Assembly: GCA_028641055.1 (NCBI GenBank)
Contig: CM054060.1
Coordinates: 292,998,660-293,062,659, forward strand
Length of the DNA: 64,000 bases
Direction: 5' to 3'
DNA from: Alopecurus myosuroides
Taxonomy: Eukaryota; Streptophyta; Magnoliopsida; Poales; Poaceae
Under the pieces are notes generated by a model. It was given only the letters and a program-made list of their open reading frames with translations. It was not told the DNA's origin and made no database searches. The translations under genes and the position numbers were made by a program. Every line of letters starts with the position of its first letter. The first letter of the stretch is position 1. This document shows positions 35,671 through 47,724 of the stretch, one piece after another.

Positions 35671-38600
35671 TGTAGAGGCCCCAAACCGGATGGTCCAGAA
35701 CCCCTCATATGCATACATTCATGATCCCAAGAATTCAGTCGTGAACAACATACGAAGTGGTACACAGATACATTATCCATTACACAAATAAAATAGTCTT
35801 ACAAGCCAATGGTCACATGACCAAGTCTTTATTAACTGTCACGCAGGACATTCAAAGTCTCACAACTCACACACAGCGGAAAGTAAACACACGTAGATAG
35901 CCCATGTCACGCCTTCACCTATAGGTTGCTGACCGGGAGCATCGCATAATCATCGGAATAGTACTCTTCCTCGTACTCCTCCTCCGACGATATCTCCTCA
36001 AAGTCTGGCCAAGTAAATAGCCAGGGGCGAAACCAATATGGGTACATTGGAATGTACTCAACAAGACATCCTTTATACACTTACAAATGCAACATGCTTA
36101 TATGGGGGATATGTAGTCTATAAATAGGGCTCACTACCCATGGTGTACATTTAAGATGACATCATGGTTGCATCATGCTATGTGTATCTTCGTTGAAGAA
36201 GATACTTCAGAAGAAAATAATACAAGTTTTCTTTCTCTTGTAGATGTCGTAGGTACAAGAGGTTTTATAAAGCTTGTTTTATAAAAAGATGTTCTCTTTG
36301 CAAAACTTCTTGGAACAACATTTCCAGAATCCTTCATCGGTACCCTTCCGGTACAAGCTCTTGGTTCAAAAACACATTTTTGAAAAACTTGACACAATGC
36401 TAGCTACATGGCCTTTCAACTTCCCATATCCGAGGGCTCGGCTATTCGGAATAGTTTTACTTTGTAGAGGTGTACACATTCCACTAGATCCGAACGTCTG
36501 CCATGAACCACCCATGGATCGACACAACGATATGCAAGCATCAGAAGAATGGTCCTAACTGTCCAGTTTGAACAAGCTAGTATATGGTTATCCCTTCAAT
36601 TAGGTTTATTCCCCCTAGCACCATGTCACACATCGCCAAACAGGGGACCCAATTGTCGCTTTCGGGGGGTAACTTAATCCCTCACTTTGTATGTCCCGTT
36701 ACTCACTCCTTGCGACACTTCAGTTCAGAGAATCATCCTCTCTATAGCATCTTTGGATAAAACACACAGTAACAAGGTCAAGTATTTAGATAGGCCCCGT
36801 ACCTATGTTGGGGCAGAGTGGCAGTACTTCGTGGTTGTCTAGCGAATACTAGGTTATGTGCCTTTTGTAAATCATTTGAAACAACTCTTTAGCTCCCCCG
36901 GTGAACAAGGTCCCACCTTTCCACCTTGGACTTTTCATAGCACCATTTTGTTTGCAAAAGCACATTTTAAAAGTGTCCGCTTAGGGACTCAAGATTATTA
37001 TCTTAGACGGTATTTATATACCTTATGGTGTCTAAAGGCTTGGTAACACCAAGTTGACTAATGGCAAAGTGATAATATAACTATATAATATTAATATTAC
37101 TAATGATAGCCACTCAATAAAAATAGTTTTGATAATCAAGTGTTTTGTAAAACTTCAGGAGTAGATATTGCATGATAGATAATGATATGTAGGAATAACA
37201 TCAAGCTTTAAGGATGGCTTGCCTTGGAGGATTTGAGGTTCCTGCTCGCGATAACAACAATAGTGGTAGTAGTAGCCTCCGGCACCAACTACCTCTTCTT
37301 CAGGTTCTATCGTTGTAAAATAAAAATAAGGACACTCAGTCAGAACCACACTAAGCATGCAATGACACTAAACTACACCATACAAAAATAAATGCACACA
37401 CACAAATAACACAGAAGTTCACAAAACAATTCTACACAAGCATACACCCAAAAATAATAATATTAATGATTACTACTACAACTACTATGGTTGAGATAGA
37501 TCATTTCTCAACAAAATGATATGGAACTAGTGGGTGTTCCACAAAGTTTTCCATGTCATTTTAGAGGTACTAAGCCTCTGGTCCAACTTGTGGAAAACAA
37601 AATATTCCCCTAGCAAAAATACTACTAGCTATTCTAGTGAAAACAACACTATGAGTAATGAATATTAAATCTACACTAAAGAATAAAATGCATACTAACA
37701 GAGATGAACACAAGTACTAACCAGTACCAAAATGGTACTGGATCCACGTGAAAATATAACTTGGATAAAAATCTAGCTAAGCATACTCATTACAAGATTT
37801 AATAAAATAAAACTAGAGAATATCCCTATGCTCATACTAGTTCCATACAAATCCTAAACATGCACAAACTTCTTAACATGGTAGATCTGTGAGAAAAAAC
37901 ATTATAACAGTAAGAACAACATCTAAACATGCTAGAAAACAAAATAACACTAGCAAGCAATTATTCAAAAATTAAATCTACACATTTTATTTCTAACAAA
38001 AAAGTGCAAAAACTTAGATATGTTGCCAAAATAAGTCTAGCGCTCTAAAAATTACACCAAGCTAGTATATCATAGATATAACCATATTCTAACAGATCCA
38101 GTTGGATTTACATCAAACAATGCTTTCAAACAAATTCTAAAAATCCTAGAATATGCTACTGGACAATAACTAAAGTGGATGGCATTTACAAATGGTAGAT
38201 CACCTTGATGTGAGGTCAAGTCCTACTGGTAGATATAGTTAAGGGCTACTCAAAGAATTTTAGTTTGCACATTTTAAGCATCCCAACAAAAAATTATTGC
38301 ATTCTTGCCTGAACAGACGGTGTGTTGTTCATCATTTTCATTTGTTTATACATGGGTCAAATTCAGATCTGCAAGTTGTATTCGTTCAAGAATTTGTATA
38401 TCTACCTTAGGTAATTTTGGTTGATTTTATTTTTGAGTTTAACAAATTTTAACACGCTTAAAGTAAAGTGTCAGATTCAGTTTGTTTTCAAAAAGGAAAA
38501 GAAAATTGTTTCACGGGCTGTTCAACACACGGGCGCACGGCCCGCTAGGGCTCATCGGCCCAGCTCGCTTCCAAGGCATGTTGTGCGCGCGTACCACTTC

Positions 38601-39680
38601 ACGGTTTAAATGTGGCCGTTGATCTCGCGATCAACGGTGCACGGCCATCGTCCTCCGCTCTCCTCTCTCTTCTCTCTCTCGAACAGAACCAAGCGCGGCC
38701 GGCGGCGATTCTCGAAGCGATTGCTCACCTAGGGTGCTTGTAGGCTGGTGCCGAGGGGTTGAGGGAGTCGCATGTGCTCGGGGCCGTGCAGGGGCGTGAG
38801 GTGGATGCAGTCGCTGGCGCGAGGCAGGCGTCCCGCGGCGGCTGTGACGAGGTCACCGGCATTCCTGCAAACGAGGAAGCACGGGAACGTGTCAGGCGTG
38901 ATCCACGGGAGGGTGGGGAGTGCTTTGAGAGTGAAAGGGATGGTTGGGGTGGCTCCATGCGTGCGTGTCCCACCTCGACTATCCGTGGTGTCCGCGGCGT
39001 TTCTCCAGCGATCTAAGCTAGCAGAGGGCTCCTGGTGCTCATGGGTGGGCTTGGGGTGAGTGAGCTGTGGTGTGCGGGAGTGGTAGCGAGGCCGTGGCCC
39101 TGCTGTGGCTATATAGGGGCGGGTGTGTCCGTGTGCACGCTCGGATGGCCTCGGGCGGCAGTGCGACGCGCTCGTGCACGCCCTGGCGTGCCCATGCCAT
39201 GCCCCTTGGCCCTTGGGTGCGTCCAGGGGTGCGATCTAGGTGCGGTCAAAGCTAAAACGGCAAGGAGAGGAAGAAAAATCACGGGGTATGCACTGTGGCA
39301 CGCGACAGTGCATATTCTGTCAGGCCGTGCCCATGCCGTTCCCTCCGTTTTCACCTCTGAAACCCACGAGCTCACCTCCTCTGTGGTCACCTTGACTTGG
39401 TGGTAAGGGATAGAAACGCAGTGTGCTGACAATGCTTCTAGAAGATCCAAGTGGTGCAACAAATGGTTGTGTAAAGCAAAAGTTATAAGCATTTGAATTT
39501 CCTGTCATTTACTTTTTTTTTGCAGAAAATCAGTTTCAGTTATAAACTTAGGAAATTTCTAAGTTTTGGGGTAACAGTGTGGATTAGTCATAAGTTGCAC
39601 TTGTTTTCATGGATCAAACCAACTTCAAAAAATAATTCCAAGTGGCGTTGTGTTAAGCAACATTTTTAATTTCATTAACA
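35671..39680 (-). repeat. Element C 3' LTR, truncated
   Basis: It is collinear with 42829-46881 of the other LTR and ends there at CATTAAC. The 527 bases equivalent to 46882-47408 are missing. It contains a CTATATAG TATA-like motif (39109-39116) in the GC-rich block at about 38510-39400 and a splice-donor-like CTAG/GTGAGCAA (minus strand, 38724-38733). The CAGTACC...GGTACTG inverted repeat is at 37722-37740. Confidence 0.88.
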
Positions 39681-39712
39681 GCAAAAGAATTCCAAGTGGG
39701 GTTGTGTTAACC
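39681..39712. other. Deletion junction with filler repeat in element C
   Basis: The segment AGAATTCCAAGTGGGGTTGTGTTAA directly before the RT remnant repeats, with one or two changes, the LTR sequence about 55 bp to its left (39631-39655). It bridges LTR and pol with neither PPT nor LTR start, as in end-joining repair with templated filler. Confidence 0.7.
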
Positions 39713-41381
39713 TTTCCTCAACATGTCATCCAGCTGCTTCTTCAACTCATCTAGCTCCATCGGGTTCATCCGGTAAGGTTTATGTGATATGGGTCCAGTG
39801 CCGGGTATCAACTCAATAACAAACTCGATATCCCGATCAGGCGGCATACCAGCAAAGTCAACTCTTTCCCCATCACTGCTATCAATGATATGGACTTTCT
39901 GGTGCAGTCAATCACACCTTTGTACTTGGTCATCCAATTCATACCCAGTACTACTTCTATCCCTTGGGATCCTAGTACTATCAGGTTGGCATGAAAAGTT
40001 TTCCCTTGTATGTCCAGGGGTACTTCATTGCAAATGAAGTGGGCTTGGGTTTTGTTTCCAGGTATTTGTACTGACATAGGGTCATGCATACGTGTAGAAT
40101 TCATACCACTTATTTCAGCAGATGGCATAGTAACAAAGGAATGCGATGCACCCGAATCAAACAATACTTCAGCATGTACAGAGTTGACAGGAAACGTACC
40201 CATCACCATATCTGGCGTGTCCTGAACCTCCTCAGCAGTGACATGATTCAGATACCCCTTGGTCATAGCCTGCCTCTTGGGTGCTGGTGCATGTGCCATC
40301 TTGGTTGCATTGTTCTGAGCTGGTGGAGTGGTCTTGGTTGGGCACTCCCGAGCAAAATGCCCCTCCTTCCCACGAACAAAGCATCCTCCAACTGGCTTTG
40401 AATTTTGGTTTGGCTTCGTGGTATGGTTGGGCTTGTGTCCATTTCCATTTCCATTTCCACTACCTCCAGCCTTGGGTGCATAAGGTGCACGGTTGTTGTT
40501 GTTGTGGTAGTTGTTGTGGACATGGTGGTGGTTGTTGTTGTGGTTGTGGTTGTTATGGTGGTTCCTTGGCGCAAAGGTAGGCACCCTGTGTGGTAGTGGC
40601 CTGTCATATGGTGTGGGGCGGTGTCTGGGTGCACTAGGTCCACCTTGGAACTTCATCTTTCTTTTCCTGTTATCAAACACATTCTGTCTCTTGTGCTCCA
40701 TCATTATCGCGACATCCGCGAGTGACTCCAGATCCGCAAATGGAATAACCACTAGGGTGCACTGCAACTCATCGTGCAGCCCATTCAGGAATCTCTCCTT
40801 ATTCTTAGCTTCTGTGTTAACTTCATCTGGTGCATACCGGGCTAGCAGAGTGAATTCCTCCCAGTATTTTGACACAAACATTCCTCCTGGCCTCAGTTTC
40901 AGGAACTTTTCCTTCATGATGATCATCACACCCTGAGGGATGTGATATTAGTGGAACCGGGCAGTGAAATCATCCCAAGTGAACACGTGATCAGGGGCGA
41001 CAGTGTCACAGGTAGACTCCCGCCAAGTCCTTGCTGGTCCAGCAGGAAAATGGGTGGCGAGCATCACCTTGTCATTCTCATCCACTCCTGCCACTTTCAG
41101 ATCGTTGGCGATGGTGCGAAGCCAATCGTCAACGTCAAGTGGTTCCACGATCTTGGTGAAAACCGGAGGATTGGTCTGCTGAAACACCTTCAGCTTTGAG
41201 CGCCCACCATTACCGTTGTCATCGCCATTATTGTTATTGTTGTTGGCGCTGGCAGCGGCCAACTGCTGCAGGGCAGCACTCTCGGCTCTAGTGTCCTGGC
41301 GATCCTCCATCATGAGTGCCAACAATGCCTCCACGGACGGTGGGGGGGGAGTGGTGGTGGTGGTTCCCGACGCGGAGGCAT
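39712..41381 (-). pseudogene. Gypsy gag-protease with start of reverse transcriptase, broken
   Basis: The likely original start is ATG 41381-41379 (MPPRREPPPP). A one-base change in the C-run (41342-41349 on the plus strand) shifts it out of frame with the gag body. The body is open 41334-40951, has a TAA at 40948-40950, and resumes in the same frame to 39808. In order: gag core (FPAGPARTW, then YWEEFTLLARYAP and RFLNGLHDEL), an Asn/His-rich stretch (about 40490-40570), a zinc knuckle whose second Cys is Arg (CFVRGKEGHFAREC), a protease with DSGASHSFV, and VVLGMNWM. A frameshift near 39890 precedes the RT start ([18 protein letters not shown], then [15 protein letters not shown]). All later pol is gone. 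Confidence 0.88.
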
Positions 41382-41721
41382 GTTGTTTATTGAGACATAT
41401 GTAAGACTATGCAGCAAGACTTCTTGTTTTAGAACACTAAAAATTTGATCAACAAAAAGGAGTGTCTAAAATCCAAAAAGAAACTGATAAGTGATTTATT
41501 TAGGGTAACGATTTGTTTTAAGAATTGAGACAAATTTTCAAACATAGATATCATACAAACAAACATCATACTCATAGCATCGAGTCATACATAGCACAAC
41601 ACACCAACAAACATCTACAACAACTACGCTCCTCAGAGATACAATGGGGGAATTTGCCTTATAGGGTCGGCGTACATCTCACTAGCACAACTCCACAAAC
41701 TAAGAGGCACTACGACTAGTC
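41382..41721 (-). other. Spacer between the extra ORF and gag in element C
   Basis: About 340 bp of AT-rich sequence with no coding signal on either strand beyond short chance frames. I see no splice site strong enough to call. Confidence 0.6.
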
Positions 41722-42597
41722 CTAAGTGTTGTCTACGTCAAAGAGGAGCTCCTCCAGGTCCTCCTCCTCAACTGAGTCGTCGTCCTCCTGCCCGCTCTGC
41801 TCGCTTATATCCTTCGCATCTGCATCTGACAGGAGGTCGTAGTCAACTAGGATATCCTCGTTCTCCCTGTGGAGCTCGGAGTTCTCCTCCTCTAGCTCCT
41901 CGAGTGTGGAGTCCCGAGTGGCTAGGTCCTCTCTCGTAGTCTTTAGGCGCTCACGCAAAATTGCGTTCGCCTTCTGAAGTGATCCCACCTTGGTGGTGAG
42001 ACGGGTACGGGCCAGAGGAGTGGTCCGTAGCTGACTCGCCAAGGCTCGGGTCCGTACAGTAGCTGTCTCGAGGTCGAGCATCGTCTTACCCAGGTGGGTA
42101 CAGAGGAGAAGGCACTCCGCAACAGTGGTGTGTTGCAGGATGCTCATATCATCAAGACAACGCTGAGTGCGGTAAAGCAAAACCTCCATGTCATCCAAGT
42201 GAGAACCGATACCCGCGAAGTCCTGAGACACGACAACAGGTGTGTCGGTCTCGTCTCTCCTCCCGAGGAACTCGAAGCTAGACCCCAAGTACTGGTAGTC
42301 CCTCAAGTGGGCCAGACGCGCAATGGCCTCCTGAATCACTCTCACAGCGCCCTCCTGCCAGGAGCTCTCAAAGGTGGCAAAGACGAAGGTCTCCGCTAAA
42401 GGAGTGGTAAGTGGAGGGCGTATGGTGCACTCCACAAACCACTCTCCCTCAATGGGAGATCCGGAAATCATCCCTCCCCGCAGCTCGGGAACGGGACGAT
42501 CGAGAAGCTCGGTCATCGCTTCGAGCCTCCGCTCGAAACGAAAGGGGAAGTCCCTAGCGAGTCCCAACTGGCAAGCCTCGGTGAAAACCACGTCCAT
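41722..42597 (-). CDS. Extra ORF upstream of gag, coiled-coil acidic protein, unknown function
   Basis: 291 codons, intact in an element whose gag is broken, on the sense strand, starting about 215 bp after the PBS. Residues 1-120 look globular (FPFRFERRLEAMTELLDRP, EWFVECTIRP). The middle is mostly helical. About 205-245 is heptad-like (LQKANAILRERLKTT, LEELEEENSELHRE), predicting a coiled coil. The last 35 residues are strongly acidic (DDDSVEEEDLEELLF). No zinc knuckle, protease, RT or membrane segment is visible. Extra ORFs between the 5' LTR and gag are known in some plant Ty3/Gypsy lineages (ORF0 of RIRE2-like elements), mostly of unknown role. Binding of Gag or RNA would be a guess. It could instead be a captured gene piece. 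Confidence 0.6.
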   Translation of the reverse strand: MDVVFTEACQLGLARDFPFRFERRLEAMTELLDRPVPELRGGMISGSPIEGEWFVECTIRPPLTTPLAETFVFATFESSWQEGAVRVIQEAIARLAHLRDYQYLGSSFEFLGRRDETDTPVVVSQDFAGIGSHLDDMEVLLYRTQRCLDDMSILQHTTVAECLLLCTHLGKTMLDLETATVRTRALASQLRTTPLARTRLTTKVGSLQKANAILRERLKTTREDLATRDSTLEELEEENSELHRENEDILVDYDLLSDADAKDISEQSGQEDDDSVEEEDLEELLFDVDNT

Positions 42598-42828
42598 CTA
42601 CACAAAATTTTAAGTAAGCTTAAGTTAGACCCAAGTGTGCAAAATTTTAGAGTCGAACATGATATAACTTAATGTAAGTAGGGTTTGATAAAATAGGGAA
42701 GATAGGTATAAGAATGTTTTAAAGCTTAGTCACTTAAGTATATTATATTTATATATATATATAGAGTACCAGTTAACGTCCATGCTAACTAAGGGCTCCT
42801 AGGGTCAGGATATCTCTGATACCAACTT
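42598..42828 (-). promoter_or_regulatory. PBS and leader of element C
   Basis: On the minus strand the LTR end CCTCTACA is followed by AAGT and TGGTATCAGAGATATCC (PBS about 42808-42824, last bases mutated from the usual GAGCC). The leader CTGACCCTAGGAGCCCTTAGTTAGCATGGACGT follows, in two overlapping parts that match the leaders of A and D almost base for base. A TA microsatellite lies at about 42748-42764. Confidence 0.8.
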
Positions 42829-45800
42829 TGTAGAGGCCCCAAACCGGATGGTCCAGAACCCCTCATATGCATATGTTCACGATTCCAAGAATTCAGTCGT
42901 GAACAACATACGAAGTGGTACACATATACATTATCCATTACACGAATAAAATAGTCTTACAAGCCAATGGTCACATGACCAAGTCTTTATTAACTGCCAC
43001 GCAGGACAGGCAAAGTCTCACAACTCACACACAGCGGAAAGTAAACACGCGTAGATAGCCCATGTCACGCCTTCACCGACAGGCTGCTGACCGGGAGCCG
43101 AGCCTAGTTCGCATAATCGTCGGAATAGTACTCTTCCTCGTACTCCTCCGACGGTATCTCCTCAAAGCCTGGCCAAGTAAATAGCCAGGGGCGAAACCAA
43201 TATGAGTACATCGGAATGTACTCAACAAGACATCCTTTATACACTTACAAAATTCAAGATGCTTATATGGGGGATAGGTAGGGTATAAATAGGGCTCACT
43301 ACCCATGGTGTACATTTAAGATGACATCTTGGTTGCATCATTTTATCTGTATCTTCGTTGAAGAAGATACTTCAGAAGAAAATAATATAAGTTTTCTTTA
43401 TCTTGTAGATGTCGCATGTACAAGAGGTTTTATAAAGCTTGTTTTATAAAAAGATGTTCTCTTTGCAAAACTTCTTGGAACAACATTTCCAGAATCCTTC
43501 ATCTATACCCTTCCAGTACAAGCTCTTGGTTCCAAAAACATTTTTGAAAAACTTGACACAATGCTAGCTACATGGCCTTTCAACTGCTCATATCCGTGGG
43601 CTCGGCTATTCTGAATAGTTTTACTCTGCAGAGGTGTACACATTACACTAGATCCAAACGTCTGCATTGAACCACCCATGGATGAACACAGCGATATGCA
43701 AGCATCAGAAGAATGATCCTAACTTTCCACTCTGAACAAGCTAGTATATGTCTATCCCTTCAATTAGGTTTACTCCCTCCGGCACCATGTCACAGATTGC
43801 CAAACAGGGCACCCAATTGCCGCTTCCGGGGGGTAACTTAATCCCTCACTTTGAATGTCCTGTTACTCCCCCCTGGCGACACTTCGGTTCAGAGAATCAT
43901 CCTATCTATAGCATCTTGGGATAAAACACACACTAACAAGGTCAAGTATTTAGATAGGCCCTGTACCCATGTTGGGGTAGAGTGGCAGTACTTCGTGGTT
44001 GTCTAGAGAAGACTAGGTTATTTGGCTTTTGTAAATCATTTGAAAACACCTCTTTATCTCCCCCGTTGAACAAGGTCCCGCCTTTCCACCGTGGACTTTT
44101 CATAGCACCATTTTGATTGCAAAAGCACATTTTAAAAGTGTCCGCTTAGGGACTCAAGATTATTATCTTAGGAGGTATTTATATACCTTATGGTGGCTAA
44201 AGTATTGGTAACACAAAGTTGAGTAATGGAAAAGTGATAATATAACTATATAATATTAATATTAATATTAATAATGATAGCCACTCAATAAAAATAGTTT
44301 TGATAATCAAGTGTTTTCTAAAACTTCAGGAGTAGATATTGCATGATAGATAATGATAAGTAGGAATAACATCAAGCTTTAAGGATGGCTTGCCTTGGAG
44401 GAGTTGAGGTTCATGCTCGTGATAACAACAATAGTGGTAGTAGTAGCCTCCGCCCTCCGGCACCAACTACCTCTTCTTCGGGTTCTATCGTCATAAAATA
44501 AAAATAAGGACACTCAATCAGAACCACACTAATAAAGAAATGACACTCAACTACACCGTACAGCAAGCATTGCACAAACAAAAATAACACACAAGTTGAC
44601 AAAACAATTCTACACAAGCATACACCCAAAAATAATAATATTCATGATTACTACTACAACTACTATGGTTGAGATAGATCATTTCTCAACAAAATTAGAT
44701 GGAACCAGTGTGTGTTCCACTAAGTTATCCATGTCATTTGAGAGGTACTAAGCCTATGGTCCAACTTGAGGAAAACAAAATATTCCCCTAGCAAAAATAC
44801 TACTAGCTATTCTAGTGAAAACAACACTATGAGTAATGAATATTAAATCTACACATGCATCCCTGAAGAATAAAATGCATCCTAACAGAGATGAAAACAA
44901 GTACTAACCAGTACCAAAATGGTACTGGATCCACATTAAAATACTCATAATAACTTGGATAAAAATCTAGCTAAGCATACTCATTACAAGATTTAATAAA
45001 ATAAAACTAGAGAATATCCCTATGCTCATACTAGTTCCATACAAATCCTAAACATGCACAAACTTCTTAACATGGTAGATCTGTGAGAAAACAAAATTAT
45101 AAAACTAAGCACAACATCTAAACATGCTACAAAACAAAATAACACTAGCAAGCAATTATTCAAAAATTAAATCTACACATTTTATTTCTAACACAAAAGT
45201 GCAAAAACTTAGATCTGTTGCCAAAATAATTCTAGAGATCTAAAAATTACACCAAGATAGGATATCATAGATCTAACAATAATCTAACAGATCCAGTTGG
45301 ATTCACATCAAAAAGTTCTTTCAAACAAATTCTAAAAATCCTAGAATATGCTACTGGACATTTACCAAAGTGGATGGAATTTCCAAATGGTAGCTCAGCT
45401 TGATGTGAGGTCAAGTCCTACTGGTAGATCTAGTCAAGGGATACTCAAAGAATTTTGGTTTGCACATTTTGAACATTCCAACAAAATGTTATTACATTTT
45501 TTCCTTAACAGAGAGTGTGTAGTTCATCATTTTTCATTTGTTCATACATGGTTCAAATCTAGATCTGCAAGTTGCATTCGTTCAAGAATTTGTATATCTA
45601 CCTTAGGTGATTTTGGTTGATTTTATTTTTGAGTTTAACAAATTTTAACACGATTAAAGTAAAGTGTCAGATTCAGTTCATTTTCAAAAAGGAAAAGAAA
45701 ATTGTTTCACGGGTTGTTCAACACACGGGCGCGCGGCCCGCTAGGGCTCAGCGTCCCACCTCGCTTCCACGGCATGCTGCTTGCGCGTACCGCTTCACGG

Positions 45801-47408
45801 TTTAAACGTGGTCATTGATCTCGCGATCAACAGCGCACGACCATCGTCCTCCTCTCTCTTCTCTCTCTCTCGAACAGAACCGAGCGCGGCCGGCGGTGAT
45901 TCTTGAAGCGATTGCTCACCTAGGGTGCTTGCAGGATGGTGGCGAGGGGTTGAGGGAGTCGTAGGTGCTCGGGGCCGTGCAGGGGCGTTGGAATCGCGGC
46001 GTGATGTGGCTCCAGTCGAAGGCACGATGCAGGCGTTCTGCGGCGGCTCCGACGAGGTCACCAGCGTTCCTGTAAACGAGGAAGCACGGGAAGATGTCAG
46101 GCGTGATCCACGGAGGGTGGGGAGTGCTTTGAGAGTGAAAGGGAGGGTTAGGGTGGCTCCAGGCGTGCGTGTCCGACATCGACTCTCCGCGGTGTCCGCG
46201 GAGTTTCTCCGGCGATCTAGGCTAGTAGAGGGCTCATGGTGCTCGTGGGTGGGCTTGGGGTGAGTGAGCGGTGGTGTGTGGGAGTGGTAGCGAGGTCGTG
46301 GCCCTGCCGTGGCTATATGGGGGCGGGTGTGGCCATGTGCATGCTCGAGTGGCCTCGGGCGGCAGTGCGACGCGCTCGTGCGTGCCCTGGCGTGCCCATG
46401 CCATGCCCCTTGGCCCTTGGGTGCATCCAGGGGTGTGATCTAGGGGAGGTCAAAGCTACAACAACGAGGAGAGGAATAAAAATCATGGGGTATGCACTGT
46501 GGCACGCAGTGCATATTCTGTCAGGCCGTGCCCATGCCGTTCCCTCCGTCTGCACCTCTGAAACCCACGAGCTCACCACCTCTGTGGTCACCTTGACTTG
46601 GTGGCTAAGGGATAGAAACGTAGTATGCTGACTAGGCTTCTAGAAGGTCCAAGTGGTGCAGCAAATGGTTGTATAGAACAAAAGTTATAAGCATTTGAAT
46701 TTCGTGTCATTTACTGTTTTCTGCAGAAATTCAGTTTCAGTTATAAACTTAGGAAATTTCTAAGTGTTGGGGTAAGAGAGTGTATTAGTCATAAGTTGCA
46801 CTTGTTTTCATGGATCAAACCAAATTCAAAATTTGTTTTCCAAGGGGGGTTGTGTTAAGCAACATTTCTACTTTCATTAACTCTGACTTATTTTCTTAAC
46901 ACAAAAACATCAAGGAATTGATTGTTTATGTAATTCAAATTTCAAAACCAAGTTACCATTTTATAGTACATATATTAGAGATCACATCCATGCCAAGAAA
47001 ACACAAAATGTGACTCTATCATATAGATAACATGGGTGAAAACATCTAATTGGCTTTTTCTTTAAATGAGTTTCTATAGAAAATCCTAAGGAAAACATTG
47101 GGGTAATCTTTTGCCAAACTGTTTTATTGATTCTAAACAAACCAAATATTATTAATAAGTTGAATAAAACATTGCCACAAGAATTTTGGTGAACAATAAC
47201 AAGAACACCAAGTGGAAAACAATCCAGAAATATTCAGAATACATCAGAAAACAAGGTGAAGGATTTTGATTCAAAGTTTGCTTGCATTGCATAGATAACC
47301 ATGGTTAATTACATAATGTTGGATTACACAAGGGCATTAAAAAAATTGTTGGCTCAGAAAAATGGTTTCCCTCATGTGTTACAAGTGTCCCAAATCTGGG
47401 GTGTGACA
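42829..47408 (-). repeat. Element C 5' LTR (4580 bp)
   Basis: On the plus strand it runs from tgtagaggcccc to ctggggtgtgaca. The GC-rich block is at about 45715-46620, where the TATA-like motif is CTATATGG (46313-46320, plus-strand reading). The antisense TATA motif (about 43283-43295), the hairpin, the acceptor-like box and the CAGTACC inverted repeat (44909-44927) are shared with A and D. Small frames inside are not credible genes. Confidence 0.9.
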
Positions 47409-47426
47409 ACTTGGGCCCTACTGACA

Positions 47427-47724
47427 AGCATTAAGACCAGGGGCAGAACTGCGCCCTGCACAGCCCGGGCAACAGCCCTGGTCTTGGCCCATGTAATACT
47501 TGTACACCCGCTGTAATTTTCATAGAAAATTTAGGCCACGAGCACTCCAGCCCGTGCCCTTGGGAGAGAACGACACGGGCTAGTCTACATACCTAGGAAG
47601 AAGTTACCCCTAAGCACACTGTTTCGTTTGCAAGATCGCATCCGCGTGATTTTAGCTGGCTTATATATTCTCGCGTTACTTCAAAAAAAATGCTTGTTAG
47701 TTCGTGGATCGCTCCTTGACCCCT
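47427..47724. other. Unassigned sequence between E/C and D
   Basis: About 300 bp with no recognised coding frame. It contains an inverted repeat GACCAGGG (47435-47442) and CCCTGGTC (47476-47483) in a GC-rich stretch that could be a transposon end. Otherwise there is nothing I can name. It is continuous with 62782-62910 when D is removed. Confidence 0.5.
47720..47724. repeat. Target-site duplication of element D, left copy (CCCCT)
   Basis: CCCCT precedes TGTCACACC of D and recurs at 62777-62781 after CCTTACA. Confidence 0.9.

Larger units (their letters stand above)
35671..47408 (-). mobile_element. Element C: degraded Ty3/Gypsy retrotransposon with long LTRs and an extra ORF
   Basis: Sense strand is minus. 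The right LTR (42829-47408) is the 5' LTR, then PBS, extra ORF (42597-41722), gag (from about 41381), protease, and the first part of RT, which stops abruptly at about 39712. Beyond that lies the 3' LTR without its first about 527 bp. RT, RNase H, integrase and PPT are thus deleted. LTR copies differ by several percent with many indels, so C is the oldest complete-ended element here. Flanks are CACTT on the left and ACTTG on the right, an imperfect TSD. Protease and gag style suggest a chromovirus-like Gypsy; RT would be needed to decide. Confidence 0.88.
31032..47426 (-). mobile_element. Element E: single long Gypsy-type LTR, interrupted by hAT and by element C
   Basis: The left end at 31032 reads TGTCAGACCCCGGACCC. 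After removing C (35671-47408) the right end is best placed at GGGCCCTACTGACA (47426), giving TG...CA ends. Blocks in 31700-33050 correspond, in the same order, to blocks in the LTRs of A and C (tgtactcaacaagac, aggggtgtaca, the acceptor-like box). Sense strand is therefore minus. There is no PBS, PPT or coding interior, so it looks like a solo LTR of about 3.5 kb once the hAT is also removed. I find no matching TSD, so the right boundary is uncertain. Confidence 0.55.

Noticed and set aside
40405..40643. Val- and Thr-rich frames opposite gag of C
   Set aside because: They mirror the Asn/His-rich GTT/GTG repeat in gag; shadows of the real frame.
42748..42764. TATATATATA tract as a promoter
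   Set aside because: It lies in the leader after the PBS of C and is a simple TA repeat with no other promoter feature.
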